Shown piece by piece: positions 1 through 8,830 of a stretch of 38,323 bases of DNA. The position numbers and the translations under genes are program-made. The notes beneath the pieces are model-generated. The model was given only the letters and a program-made list of their open reading frames with translations. It was not told the DNA's origin and ran no database searches. Origin of the DNA: Methylomonas rosea (lineage in GTDB: Bacteria > Pseudomonadota > Gammaproteobacteria > Methylococcales > Methylomonadaceae); the NCBI RefSeq assembly GCF_024505055.1, contig NZ_JANIBL010000049.1, positions 1 to 38,323 on the forward strand. The letters run 5' to 3'. Each line of letters starts with the position of its first letter. The stretch's first letter is position 1.

Positions 1-32
1 GCTAGCAGCTCTTCAACGCTGATAGTTTTCAT
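1..32 (-). CDS. possible 5' end of a gene cut by the window edge
   Basis: Read on the minus strand, an ATG at 32 opens a frame MKTISVEELLA that runs off the window. The opening resembles the first residues of Phd-type antitoxins and other short regulatory proteins, but eleven residues are too few to assign a family. No convincing ribosome binding site precedes it. This is a weak call, made only because the frame stays open to the edge. Confidence 0.2.
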   Translation of the reverse strand, partial: MKTISVEELL

Positions 33-103
33 GTAGCGGCGAATTCATGCGCCTGTTTGCTGGTATTGAAGCCTATGGCCGAGTGAATTAGACCCTACAA
101 TAG

Positions 104-284
104 TTCTACTTTGTCAGATTAGAAGGAAGTCTGTCATACCCGCCGGGATACCCACAGGGCACAAGAGTGGGTATCCCGTGCCATGGATGGCGATCTTCGA
201 ACCATCCATGGCACTGGATTCCGGCAATCCATGCCGGAATGACGACCTTCTGCAATGTGATCCACGAAATCTGACAAAGTAGAA
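104..284. mobile_element. MITE-like element, copy A (181 bp, perfect 17-bp TIRs, 4-bp TSD)
   Basis: The left end TTCTACTTTGTCAGATT (104-120) is repeated as an exact inverted copy at 268-284. Outside the two ends the flanks are ATAG (100-103) and ATAG (285-288), as expected of a target-site duplication. The interior has no coding capacity and is made of nested palindromes: GGGATACCCAC pairs with GTGGGTATCCC, CCATGGATGG pairs with CCATCCATGG, and ATTCCGGCA.. pairs with ..TGCCGGAAT. A second copy at 6558-6790 has the same ends, the same order of internal motifs and its own 4-bp duplication. I infer a non-autonomous element moved in trans by a transposase not present here. Confidence 0.8.
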
Positions 285-602
285 ATAGGTTCGCTGAATA
301 ATTACAAATGGGCAAAATCTAGCGGCATTAAAGATAAGTTTGACAGGGTTAATTTTTCGCCAGCATACTTCCGCGCGAACTGGGGCGAGATGCCCGGTCT
401 ATGTATCGATCATCACAAACTAAGACCGGCTATTTCGGCTTTGGGCCAGGTATTGACACCCTGTGTTGCTAACCCAATCTTTTGCTAGCTTTGCCGGAAC
501 AGAGCTTCCCGGCTACCCACATCCGCACAATACGGCTTGAGTTACACCCATCCAAGATAAGCCTGAAGCGGTCTCAATGCTGTCCAAAATGGAAGATGTC
601 TC
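285..602. other. non-coding stretch upstream of the sensor kinase
   Basis: About 320 bases without a credible gene on either strand. It must hold the promoter of the kinase gene that starts at 603, but I see no clear -35/-10 pair. A purine-rich GGAAGA lies about eight bases before the kinase ATG. No RNA gene was recognised. Confidence 0.5.
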
Positions 603-3600
603 ATGACTGACGAGCGTTATAAGTCTGCATACACTGAAAGCCCTTCTCGGCCAGAAGCTGAGAACAGACATCCAAATACAAACAAAACCACGTATTGCCA
701 AGATATTTCAGAGAAAACTTTGCATGAACTGCATGTGCGTCAGATTGAATTGGAGAGACAGAATGAATCGCTCATGCAGGCCCAACAAATGCTTCAGCAG
801 TCGCGTGACCGCTTCCAACATCTTTACGATTTCGCCCCGCTCGCCTATCTCACCCTCAGCCCGGACAATTTAATATCCGACATAAACTTTACCGCCGCCA
901 CCTTGCTGGCTGTTGAGCGCCAAAACTTGATTGGCCGTCATTTTTCAAGCTTGATTGCCGATCAGAGCCGCGATTTTTGGCATCGGCATTTATTGCAGAT
1001 TCTACAGAGCAGCGAAAATCCATCTTGCGAATTGCAAATGCTGCGTGGCGACGGCTCGGAGTTCCATGCCAGGCTCGACTGTCTACCGATCACCGATTTC
1101 AGCAGGCAGCCGGAATTGCGCATTGCCCTCACCGACATCACTCGGCAAAAGCAAGCAGAATCGATACCGGCGGAGAGCTCGTCGCTGTGCTCGGCGCTTG
1201 TCGAATCGGCGCGGGACGCAATCGTCTGCATCGACTCAAAATACCGTGTCGTATTATTTAATGCCGCAGCCGGTAACATGTTCGGCTGCCTCGCGGGTCA
1301 AGCCATTGGCGCCGCTATCGAACGTTTTATTCCGGTCGGCTTTCCGGCAAGTTATTCCGCGCCAAAGCCGGGAGCCGATACCGGTCATCCAGTAAGTGAG
1401 TTTCGCACCATGACCGGTGTACGCGCTGACGGCGAAGAGTTTCCGATAGAAGCCGCCATTTCCGAGATCGGTACTGGCGGGCACACCTTGTATACCCTTA
1501 TCCTGCGCGATGCGGGCGGGCGCAGCCTCCTTCAAGCCGAACGTCATTTGCAGGATCAGCTGTCCAAGGTGGCAGCTTCCGTACCCGGCGTTATTTGTTC
1601 GTTCCGTTTGGCTGCGGATGGTTCGGCTAGCATGCCTTATGCCAGTCAGGCGCTTGAATCCTTGTACGGATTACCGCCCGAAGCGGTAGCCGAAGACTTT
1701 AGTCCGGTCTTTGCCAGAGTTCATCCCGACGACATCAAGCTTATCAACGAAACTATCAGCGAATCCGCGCGCAGCCTTGAACCTTGGCGCGACACCTTTC
1801 GCTACCAACATCCCAGTAAAGGCGAAATCTGGATAGAAGGTCATTCCATGCCCATGCTGGAACAGGGCGGCAGCATTTTATGGCATGGCTATCTTCAGGA
1901 TATAACCGCGCGAAAGCAGGCTGAATCGGTATACCGCGATCAGGATAGAGAACTGCAACTGATTATGGATGCAACGCCGGCGCTGATCGCCTATTTGGAT
2001 GTCAATTTTCGCTATGTGCGCGTAAATGCGACTTACGAACACTGGTTCGGCATCCCTCCGGAGCAGGTTATCGGCCGCACCGTGCCCGATATTCTGGGTG
2101 TCGCGGCGTGGGACGTCGTCCGGCCGTATCTGGAACGGGCATTGGCGGGCGAGCAGGTTAGCTTTGATCAGCAAATCCCCTATGGCAGCGGCAAACCCCG
2201 CTGGGTGCATGCGACCTATATTCCGAACGCTGATGAAACAGGCAGGTTGAAAGGTATTGTGGTGCATGTTATCGATATCGAAGAGCGAAAACTGTCCGAG
2301 CAAAAAATCGCCCTATTGAACCAACGCTTGCAGCGCCGCCTGGAAGAAATGCAGGTTATTTACAACACAGTACCCATTGGGCTCGCCATCGCCGGTGACA
2401 AAAGCGGGCAACATATTCGTGGAAACCAGGCTAACGAGCAGATGTTAGGCTTGCCTCCCACCTCGGAACTTTCATTGTCCAACGAGAACCCGCCGGCCAT
2501 AACGGTATTGCAAAACGGCTATCCGCTGGCCGCCGAAGATCTGCCGATCCAGCGCGCTTGCCGGGGAGAAGTGGTGAGCGACGAGACTCTGGATATAATC
2601 CGCCCGGACGGCAAAGTCATTACCGTGGTGTCCAATGCGTCGCCCTTGTTGGACGATAAGGGTCAACCGCGTGGGGCCGTTGGTGCATTTTTGGACATTA
2701 CACCGCTCAAAGTGGCTGATGACGCTCTGCGCCGCAGCGAGGCTTTCGTGCGCTGTGTCCTGAATTCGCTGCCCGCACATGTGGCGGTGCTCGACGATCT
2801 GGGCATAGTGACTACGGTCAACGCGCCCTGGGATTGCTTTGCTATCGCGAACGGCGGTTCGCCCAGCCAATTGTCAGAGGGCGCCAATTACCTTGAGGTT
2901 TGCCGTCGCTCGTCGGCGGCAGGCGACCGGGACGCGCAAAAGGCTTTGACCGGTCTTGAGACCCTGATAGCGGGGCATCAGCAGGAATTTATGATGGAAT
3001 ATCCGTGTCGGACCGACCTTGGCGAGCTATGGTTTATGATGCACGCCAAACGCATTACTCAAGGTTTCCAGGGCATGATTATTACGCATGTAGACATTAC
3101 CGAACTGAAGCGCGCCCATGCGGAATTGCAACATACCGAGACCCGTCTGGCACTGATCATCGACGAAGTGAACGCGGGTTATTGGGACTGGGACTTAGTG
3201 TCGCAAACCTTATTTCTCTCGCCGGAATGGAAACGGCAAATCGGTTTTGATGACCATGAGTTGTTGAACCGGTGGGAAGAGTGGGAATCTCGATTGCATC
3301 CGGATGATCGGGCATTGGTCTTGGCAAGCACCGAAGACTATCTGTCCGGGCATCTGTCCGCTTACGAACTGGAATTCCGCTTGCGCCACAAGAATGGCTC
3401 CTATCGCTGGATCCATGCGCGCGGCAGCTTATTGCACGACAAACATAACCGGCCTTATCGACTGCTGGGCATCAATTTCGATATCACCGACTATAAACTG
3501 ACCAGGGAATTGAGCGAACGCCGGAACAGGATGGAACAGTCATTTCGGGTATCGCTGGCGACGCAGACGATAGCGGCGATTGCCCACGAACTTAATCAAC

Positions 3601-4238
3601 CCCTGGCCGCCATTTCCTCGTATGCCGATGTGGCGTTGCGGCTGTATCAATCAGAAAAACCGGATTCGCAAAAACTCAACCACGTGTTGGAAGCCTGTGT
3701 GCAACAAGCTCAGCGTGCCGGCGAAGTAATCCGGCAGCTATTCAGCCATTTGAATAAAACCGAGACCGTCGGCGAACTGGTCGATATTAACTTTTTAGTG
3801 ACAGAAGCCTGCGCGTTTGTGAAAAACGACAGAACCTTAGACACTTTCAATATAGAACTGGACCTCGCCGCCGACTTACCGCAGATTACGGTCAATGCCC
3901 TGCAAATTCAAAAGGTGCTGGTCAATCTGATCAGCAATGGTCTGGAAGCGATGCAGGAACAGGGCAAACTCACTGAGGTGCTGCGCGTAACCACCGAGCG
4001 ATACGCTGACGATCCGGATATGGCCTTAGTCTCTGTTTGTGACAGCGGTAAAGGCTTGGCGGATGCCATTGCCTTGAAAACCCTGTTTCAACCCTTCTAC
4101 TCGACCAAACCGGCGGGACTGGGTATGGGCTTGGCCATCAGCCGCGCCTTGATTCAAGCCCACGGCGGTAATATGTGGGCCCAGCGGAATGTCGGCGACG
4201 GCCTGACCCTGTTCTTAACCTTACCGTTTGCGAAATGA
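603..4238 (+). CDS. soluble multi-PAS sensor histidine kinase
   Basis: This 1211-residue protein has a short coiled N-terminus (about 35-70) and then about seven consecutive PAS/PAC modules (about 75-185, 195-300, 315-435, 445-565, 580-700, 710-845, 855-975). The transmitter follows: an H-box with AHELNQPL (phosphoacceptor His995), an N-box LVNLISNGLEAM, a G1 box DSGKGL and a G2 box GLGMGLAISRAL. No signal peptide or membrane segment is visible, so it should sense in the cytoplasm, as FixL-type kinases do. The PAS ligand (heme, flavin or other) cannot be told from sequence. The stop overlaps the start of the response regulator gene by ATGA, so the two are translationally coupled and form a two-component pair. 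The target genes are unknown. Confidence 0.93.
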   Translation: MTDERYKSAYTESPSRPEAENRHPNTNKTTYCQDISEKTLHELHVRQIELERQNESLMQAQQMLQQSRDRFQHLYDFAPLAYLTLSPDNLISDINFTAATLLAVERQNLIGRHFSSLIADQSRDFWHRHLLQILQSSENPSCELQMLRGDGSEFHARLDCLPITDFSRQPELRIALTDITRQKQAESIPAESSSLCSALVESARDAIVCIDSKYRVVLFNAAAGNMFGCLAGQAIGAAIERFIPVGFPASYSAPKPGADTGHPVSEFRTMTGVRADGEEFPIEAAISEIGTGGHTLYTLILRDAGGRSLLQAERHLQDQLSKVAASVPGVICSFRLAADGSASMPYASQALESLYGLPPEAVAEDFSPVFARVHPDDIKLINETISESARSLEPWRDTFRYQHPSKGEIWIEGHSMPMLEQGGSILWHGYLQDITARKQAESVYRDQDRELQLIMDATPALIAYLDVNFRYVRVNATYEHWFGIPPEQVIGRTVPDILGVAAWDVVRPYLERALAGEQVSFDQQIPYGSGKPRWVHATYIPNADETGRLKGIVVHVIDIEERKLSEQKIALLNQRLQRRLEEMQVIYNTVPIGLAIAGDKSGQHIRGNQANEQMLGLPPTSELSLSNENPPAITVLQNGYPLAAEDLPIQRACRGEVVSDETLDIIRPDGKVITVVSNASPLLDDKGQPRGAVGAFLDITPLKVADDALRRSEAFVRCVLNSLPAHVAVLDDLGIVTTVNAPWDCFAIANGGSPSQLSEGANYLEVCRRSSAAGDRDAQKALTGLETLIAGHQQEFMMEYPCRTDLGELWFMMHAKRITQGFQGMIITHVDITELKRAHAELQHTETRLALIIDEVNAGYWDWDLVSQTLFLSPEWKRQIGFDDHELLNRWEEWESRLHPDDRALVLASTEDYLSGHLSAYELEFRLRHKNGSYRWIHARGSLLHDKHNRPYRLLGINFDITDYKLTRELSERRNRMEQSFRVSLATQTIAAIAHELNQPLAAISSYADVALRLYQSEKPDSQKLNHVLEACVQQAQRAGEVIRQLFSHLNKTETVGELVDINFLVTEACAFVKNDRTLDTFNIELDLAADLPQITVNALQIQKVLVNLISNGLEAMQEQGKLTEVLRVTTERYADDPDMALVSVCDSGKGLADAIALKTLFQPFYSTKPAGLGMGLAISRALIQAHGGNMWAQRNVGDGLTLFLTLPFAK

Positions 4239-4843
4239 ATACTCAGCCTTGCGTATTCGTGGTGGATGACGATGATGCGGTCCGCGATAGTCTGGGCTTG
4301 GTGTTCGAGACCGCAGAACTTGCTTACCAAACCTTTGCCAGCGCCGAATGCTTTCTGGAAAGCTATTGCCCGGACCAGCCCGGCTGCCTGGTGCTGGATG
4401 TCAACATGCCGGGTCTGGATGGTCATGAGCTGCAAGCCGAACTTATCCGCCGCCACATTCATCTGCCTATTATTTTCCTGACCGCGTATGGCGACATACC
4501 GATGACTGTGCGCGCGATGAAGGCGGGAGCTGTTGATTTCCTGACCAAACCGGTCAGTACCGAGCTGTTGCTCGACAGAGTGCAGGCAGCACTACAGAGT
4601 GAAATCAACACTTACGCACAAGCCATGAAAGGGCAAGCGCTGTGTAATCGGCTAAACGGCCTGACTTCACGCGAACTCGAGATTATGGGGATGGTGGTGG
4701 CCGGTCTCACCAACAAGGAAATAGCCCGGCGCTTGGGCATTAGTCACCGCACCGTTGAAATCCATCGTGCCAAAGTGATGGAGAAAACCGGCGCGACGAA
4801 TCTACTGGAGCTCGCCCGGATCTATGAGGCCTGCCGCTTGTAA
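4235..4843 (+). CDS. FixJ-type response regulator (REC + LuxR HTH)
   Basis: A 202-residue transcription factor and partner of the upstream kinase. The receiver domain has the acidic pocket VVDDDD (residues 9-14), phosphoacceptor Asp55 in LDVNMPGLDG and Lys105 in FLTKPV. A LuxR/FixJ helix-turn-helix follows from about 138, with LTSRELEIM and NKEIARRLGISHRTVEIHRAKV. I chose the ATG at 4235, which overlaps the kinase stop as ATGA. A longer frame from 4175 would add residues coded inside the kinase and none that belong to the REC fold. Phosphorylation by the kinase should drive dimerisation and promoter binding. No binding site can be assigned. Confidence 0.93.
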   Translation: MNTQPCVFVVDDDDAVRDSLGLVFETAELAYQTFASAECFLESYCPDQPGCLVLDVNMPGLDGHELQAELIRRHIHLPIIFLTAYGDIPMTVRAMKAGAVDFLTKPVSTELLLDRVQAALQSEINTYAQAMKGQALCNRLNGLTSRELEIMGMVVAGLTNKEIARRLGISHRTVEIHRAKVMEKTGATNLLELARIYEACRL

Positions 4844-4880
4844 GAGTATCGATCCTAAACATACTTATCGACTCAACTCA

Positions 4881-5261
4881 TTAGGCATACTGCGCAATTC
4901 CATTCCCAAACGACCAATTTTCCTTTTTGACTTCAACGAGGTTTATTAAAACATCTTCTCTACGGACATCTAACTCGTTATGCAGGTGATCGGCTATGTT
5001 TTTGTAAAGCAACTTCTTTAAATCAACATCTCTACCTTCATTCAAGGTTATTTGTATAAAAATGATGCCATCGCTTCGATGTATGCCAAGATAATTTGAA
5101 TCGTAAATTAAAAAATTATTGTCATACTCAGTAATAACCTGGAAATAATCGTTTTCGGGGACACTGATTGTTTGCACCATTTCCTGATGGACAATTTCGC
5201 CGATCTTTCTCCCGAACTCCTTTTTTTCGTGTTTCATTAACGATATGCGAACCAAAGGCAT
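4881..5261 (-). CDS. tautomerase family protein (4-oxalocrotonate tautomerase-like)
   Basis: 126 residues beginning MPLVRISL. Pro2 would be exposed after removal of Met and serve as the general base of the tautomerase superfamily. The short beta-strand start, the charged helix MKHEKKEFGRKIGEIVHQEM and the later IFIQITLNEGRDVDLKKLLYKNI match the longer Tautomerase_2-type members better than the ~62-residue classical enzyme. GGAG seven bases upstream supports this start. The gene lies 20 bp after the MFS transporter on the same strand, so the two are probably co-transcribed. The substrate is unknown; an enolisable organic acid carried by the transporter is a guess. Confidence 0.82.
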   Translation of the reverse strand: MPLVRISLMKHEKKEFGRKIGEIVHQEMVQTISVPENDYFQVITEYDNNFLIYDSNYLGIHRSDGIIFIQITLNEGRDVDLKKLLYKNIADHLHNELDVRREDVLINLVEVKKENWSFGNGIAQYA

Positions 5262-5281
5262 TTGATTACTCCAAAATTAAG

Positions 5282-6538
5282 TTAAAAACCAACAGTTTGC
5301 GGTTCTTTTATAAAAAGAACGATGCCGGTTGCGACAAAAGCGAACAGGCCTGACGCAACAAACGCCAAGTTGTAGTCACCCATCAGACTATGGACGTACC
5401 CGGCGCTGTAGGCGGCAATGGCCGCGCCGATTTGATGAGCAAAGCAAATCCAGCCGAACACCACCCCGACGTTTTGCTTGCCGAACAAGTCTGCGGTCAA
5501 TGCCGAGGTTGCCGGAATGGTCGACAACCAATTCATGCCATAAATAATCGAGAACATCATTAGTTGACCGGTAGTGTCTATGCTGGGCAGTACGATCAAC
5601 GTTACGCCTCTGACCACGTAATAAAACGCCAGCGGCCAGCGCTTGCCGTACCGGTCGCATAACCAACCGGATAAAATGGTGCCGAATACATCGGCCGCGC
5701 CCATTACCCCTAACGACGTCGCCATGGTCATTTCGGTAAAGCCGTGTTCGATGCCGTGCGGAATCAAATGGGTCTGAAATAATCCTGATGTGGTTAATCC
5801 GCAAATTCCAAAACTCGATGCCAGCAGCCAAAACTGAGGATTTCTCATGGCTGATCGCATTGGATTTCGATCTGGCTCAAGTAGAGCTTCATGAAAGCCA
5901 TTGGCCCCATAGGCCAACAGCCCTTTGGATTTGGGATCGTCTTTTAAAAATTTCAGCACCAAAGGTAAAGCCACCAAGCCTAATGCTACGGTGATAAACA
6001 GCGTCGCCGCACGCCAGCCTTCGTGAACGTTGATCTGCATCAGGACCGGGGTGAAGACTAACTGGCCGGAGGAGAAGGCGGCGCCCAATATCCCTAACGC
6101 TAGCCCCCGGTGTTTATGGAACCAGCGATTGATCAACGCCGATCCCATAATCATTGAAGTGCCGCCCGAACCAGCGCCGATCAGCAGCCCCCAAAACAAA
6201 TACATTTGCCAGGATTCCTGCATAAAAACGCTGCCGCCGGCGCCTGCCACCGACAAAATCAAAGTGATAACGCTGATGCGTTTGGCGCCGTATAAATCCA
6301 TCAACCTGCCTAGAAATGGCCCTGCCAGGCCAAATAAAAGCAGGTTAAGTGAAATTGCGCCGCTAATCGTTTCCCTATGCCATGCAAATTCCTGTTCAAG
6401 GGACAGCATGATGATCCCTGGAACAGAACGCAGTGCCGAAGCCACAAACAAGCACAGAAACGTGACCGCGAGTACTACCCAGGCATAGTGAACTGAATAA
6501 GTAGGACTCTTTGGCATTGTTACTAAGGACTTAAACAT
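5282..6538 (-). CDS. MFS transporter
   Basis: 418 residues with about twelve hydrophobic segments and the major facilitator loop signature GRLMDLYGAKR between TM2 and TM3, repeated in the second half as SGWLCDRYGKR. The overall look (NPQFWLLASSFGICG, GLGVMGAADV-like second half) is that of monocarboxylate/oxalate-formate type MFS carriers in the inner membrane, but the substrate cannot be read from sequence. Met1 at 6538 has only a weak ribosome binding site; Met8 (6517) is an alternative start. The next gene downstream is a tautomerase. Upstream lies MITE copy B and then pxmC on the same strand, so read-through from pxm is possible only if the MITE hairpins do not terminate it. Confidence 0.88.
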   Translation of the reverse strand: MFKSLVTMPKSPTYSVHYAWVVLAVTFLCLFVASALRSVPGIIMLSLEQEFAWHRETISGAISLNLLLFGLAGPFLGRLMDLYGAKRISVITLILSVAGAGGSVFMQESWQMYLFWGLLIGAGSGGTSMIMGSALINRWFHKHRGLALGILGAAFSSGQLVFTPVLMQINVHEGWRAATLFITVALGLVALPLVLKFLKDDPKSKGLLAYGANGFHEALLEPDRNPMRSAMRNPQFWLLASSFGICGLTTSGLFQTHLIPHGIEHGFTEMTMATSLGVMGAADVFGTILSGWLCDRYGKRWPLAFYYVVRGVTLIVLPSIDTTGQLMMFSIIYGMNWLSTIPATSALTADLFGKQNVGVVFGWICFAHQIGAAIAAYSAGYVHSLMGDYNLAFVASGLFAFVATGIVLFIKEPQTVGF

Positions 6539-6557
6539 TTTCGCAAGGGTTTATTAG

Positions 6558-6790
6558 CTCTTATTTGTCAGATTACATTTCTAAGCCGTCATTCCGGCAT
6601 GGATTCATGTCAGGCTGTCCTGCCTGACACCCTTCGGGTAATGCAAATCTGTTCCAGACAGATTTGTGCCGGAGCCATAGACCGCGAAGCGAATCCAGAC
6701 ACCAAGGATGGGTTCGAGCCTGCCATCCTTGGCTCTGGATACCCGCTTCCCGGCGGGTATGGCGAACGCGAGGAATCTGACAAAGTAGAA
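6558..6790. mobile_element. MITE-like element, copy B (233 bp), reverse orientation to copy A
   Basis: The right end 6774-6790 is identical to the terminal inverted repeat of copy A. The left end (6558-6574) keeps TTTGTCAGATT with three mismatches further out. The flanks are TTAG (6554-6557) and TTAG (6791-6794), a 4-bp target duplication. Read in reverse, the interior begins with CATACCCGCCGGGA, carries a variable hairpin with an AAGGATGG/CCATCCTT stem and closes with CATGCCGGAATGAC, the same order as copy A. The element fills the space between pxmC and the MFS start, so its hairpins may act as a transcript end for either side. Confidence 0.75.
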
Positions 6791-6803
6791 TTAGTAAACA
6801 GAC

Positions 6804-7577
6804 TTATTCGGCATCTTCGATTTTGTCCAGCAGTTCAATCAGCCGTGTAACCCCTTGCAGTAGGATGCCGCCCACGCCCAACGCAAACCACACCCCGATC
6901 ACAAAGCCCCAATGAATCGGCGCTGCGAAGAACTCCTCTCTAAACCAGAAGGTATGTCCCCACTCGTTGAAGCCGACGCTGACCAAAATCATGAACGGTC
7001 CAAACACCGCCAAGGTCAAGGGTAGCGAGATGCCTTTGGCATACAAGGGCAAACGGGTTCTGGCATACAGCCAAGCACAGCCGCCCAGAATCACGTACAG
7101 CGGGAAATTGAAGTAAAACTCAATGATGTGATTGGCGGTAAACGGCGTGTCGCGGATCGCCACCTGATGCCAGGAATTGTCCTGCTCGGCAAAATAACTA
7201 CCGGCCCAATACACGGCAAAGGTGTAAATGCTGATCCACATTGTCAACGTGAAATAGCGGCGTATCTCTTCCTTGGGTGCCAGTTGATCCAGTTGCCGGT
7301 CGCGCGATAGCCATAAATAGCCCCAAAAGCCGCTGGCAACGGCGGCGATAATGACCAGTTCGATATAAAACAGCCGCATCCAGTACTGTTCGAATGCAGG
7401 TTCCGAGGAATCCAAACCGTGTTCTATGGCAAAAGCGCCCTGATACAGTCGTAAACTGACATAGATAACGGTTAATACACCAAAGCCCTTTAAATATTTG
7501 GGTAAATCAATCAAATACCAAGGCAATGATTTAGGGTTTTCGGTACTTAAGCTAACGTGTTCTGTCGTGGTAGCCAT
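6804..7577 (-). CDS. pxmC: PxmC, copper membrane monooxygenase subunit C
   Basis: 257 residues with about five to six membrane helices, last gene of the A-B-C operon. The PmoC metal-site signature is intact: D133-N-S-W-H137 and, thirteen residues later, H150 in RDTPFTANHIIEF. These are the equivalents of Asp156, His160 and His173 of Methylococcus capsulatus PmoC. The surroundings FNEWGHTFWFREEFFAAPIHWGFV are typical of the family. The start is supported by AGGAGCAGAAC before the ATG, and the gap to pxmB is 14 bp. The subunit should sit in the inner or intracytoplasmic membrane. The substrate of Pxm enzymes is not settled; methane or ammonia is likely from homology. Confidence 0.95.
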   Translation of the reverse strand: MATTTEHVSLSTENPKSLPWYLIDLPKYLKGFGVLTVIYVSLRLYQGAFAIEHGLDSSEPAFEQYWMRLFYIELVIIAAVASGFWGYLWLSRDRQLDQLAPKEEIRRYFTLTMWISIYTFAVYWAGSYFAEQDNSWHQVAIRDTPFTANHIIEFYFNFPLYVILGGCAWLYARTRLPLYAKGISLPLTLAVFGPFMILVSVGFNEWGHTFWFREEFFAAPIHWGFVIGVWFALGVGGILLQGVTRLIELLDKIEDAE

Positions 7578-7591
7578 GTTCTGCTCCTGAA

Positions 7592-8818
7592 TTAAATGAA
7601 TTTGGGAATGACGGCGGCGGATATGCTGGAGATATAACGTTTGCCCAGCACGTCGTCGTAAAGAAACAGCAAGCCGCCCAAACGGGAATCCGCATCGCGA
7701 ATCAGGCCATCCAATCTCTCGGATTCCCAGGCGGCATCGCGCACTTCAATGGTGACGGTGCGTTGTTCGCCGGGCTCTATGGGAGACGCATTATCCAGGC
7801 TCAGACCGTTGTTGCTGACATCATCCTTGCCGGGGTTGTACCCAGCATCGGCCACATCGGCATTTAGAAAATGCACGTTGGAGCTGGCGAATTCGCCTAT
7901 CCGCACCGCGCCTTGGCTGCGGTTATCGACCTTGACCTGCAACACCATGGCGCGCTGAGCGATGTTGTATTCTGCTTTTAGCGTGTCCACATTGACGGTG
8001 CCGGCATTGACTTGCGCGGGTAGCGGCAGAATTTGGTCCAAGCCGGCTTGCAGCGGAATGACATCCGGATAACGATTAGCGGTGACCGTGTTCAGAACTA
8101 ACACCAAGACCGGCACGCTGACCAACACCACCTTGGCTATCCACTTATCCTGCGGCGTAATTAATTCATCTTCCAAGCCGGCATCCAGCATCCGGTAACG
8201 GCTGATAAACAAGGGCCGGCGCACCCACCATAACAGCCAGGCAGCCGCCAATGCGCCCCAAAACAGGTGCCAGAACACGCCGTTGGCAAAACCGAAGCTT
8301 TCCATGTCTATCATTTCGCCGTTGATGGTTTTGATGGTGTTGCTGAAGTCGCTGGGATTCCCGCCTATTTCCAGCCAAACGCCCGGCCCCATCACTTGCC
8401 CGGCATCCTTTAAATTGAAAAACGGGTGGATGTGATAGCGCCCCGGCAAGCGGCCTTTCATGACCACTTTAAAATCGTAGTCGCCGCCCGGCTGCAATGC
8501 CACCGAGTTGGTCCAGGGTTTGCCGTTTAAATAACGTTCGGTGCGGATCAGTACCGGCCCTGGGGTGGAAATATTCAAAAAGCTGGCTTCCGGCTTGGGC
8601 ACGCTGATCGGCCAATCCTCGGCGACATGAAACTTGCCGCTGACGCTGACTTCATCGTTGACCTTGAATGTTTGCGTGGACCACTGCACGTCGTACCATT
8701 GAATAGTCCGCATTCTGATGAACGGCTCCAAGGCTTTTTCGCCGTGGGCTTGGGCAGACGACAGGGGCAACCCGGACAATACCGTGAGAGCGATTAAGGC
8801 TAACAAATGCGTTTTCAT
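7592..8818 (-). CDS. pxmB: PxmB, copper membrane monooxygenase subunit B
   Basis: 408 residues. A signal peptide ends about SSAQA, which exposes His25 (HGEKALEPF) as the new N-terminal region. The CuB ligands of PmoB, a His after the signal and an HxH pair, are all present here: H25, H129 and H131 in GRYHIHPFF. The first periplasmic cupredoxin domain is followed by a membrane hairpin (about 180-245, including GVFWHLFWGALAAAWLLWW) and a second cupredoxin domain (about 255-405). AAGGAGCAG precedes the ATG, 12 bp after pxmA ends. The length is close to canonical PmoB. The conserved ligands argue for a working enzyme rather than a decayed copy. Confidence 0.95.
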   Translation of the reverse strand: MKTHLLALIALTVLSGLPLSSAQAHGEKALEPFIRMRTIQWYDVQWSTQTFKVNDEVSVSGKFHVAEDWPISVPKPEASFLNISTPGPVLIRTERYLNGKPWTNSVALQPGGDYDFKVVMKGRLPGRYHIHPFFNLKDAGQVMGPGVWLEIGGNPSDFSNTIKTINGEMIDMESFGFANGVFWHLFWGALAAAWLLWWVRRPLFISRYRMLDAGLEDELITPQDKWIAKVVLVSVPVLVLVLNTVTANRYPDVIPLQAGLDQILPLPAQVNAGTVNVDTLKAEYNIAQRAMVLQVKVDNRSQGAVRIGEFASSNVHFLNADVADAGYNPGKDDVSNNGLSLDNASPIEPGEQRTVTIEVRDAAWESERLDGLIRDADSRLGGLLFLYDDVLGKRYISSISAAVIPKFI

Positions 8819-8830
8819 GTTGGCTGCTCC

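Noticed and set aside
47..91. Plus-strand frame ending in LFAGIEAYGRVN
   Set aside because: Too short, closed by stops upstream, and no family match; could be the remnant of a lost gene, but cannot be supported.
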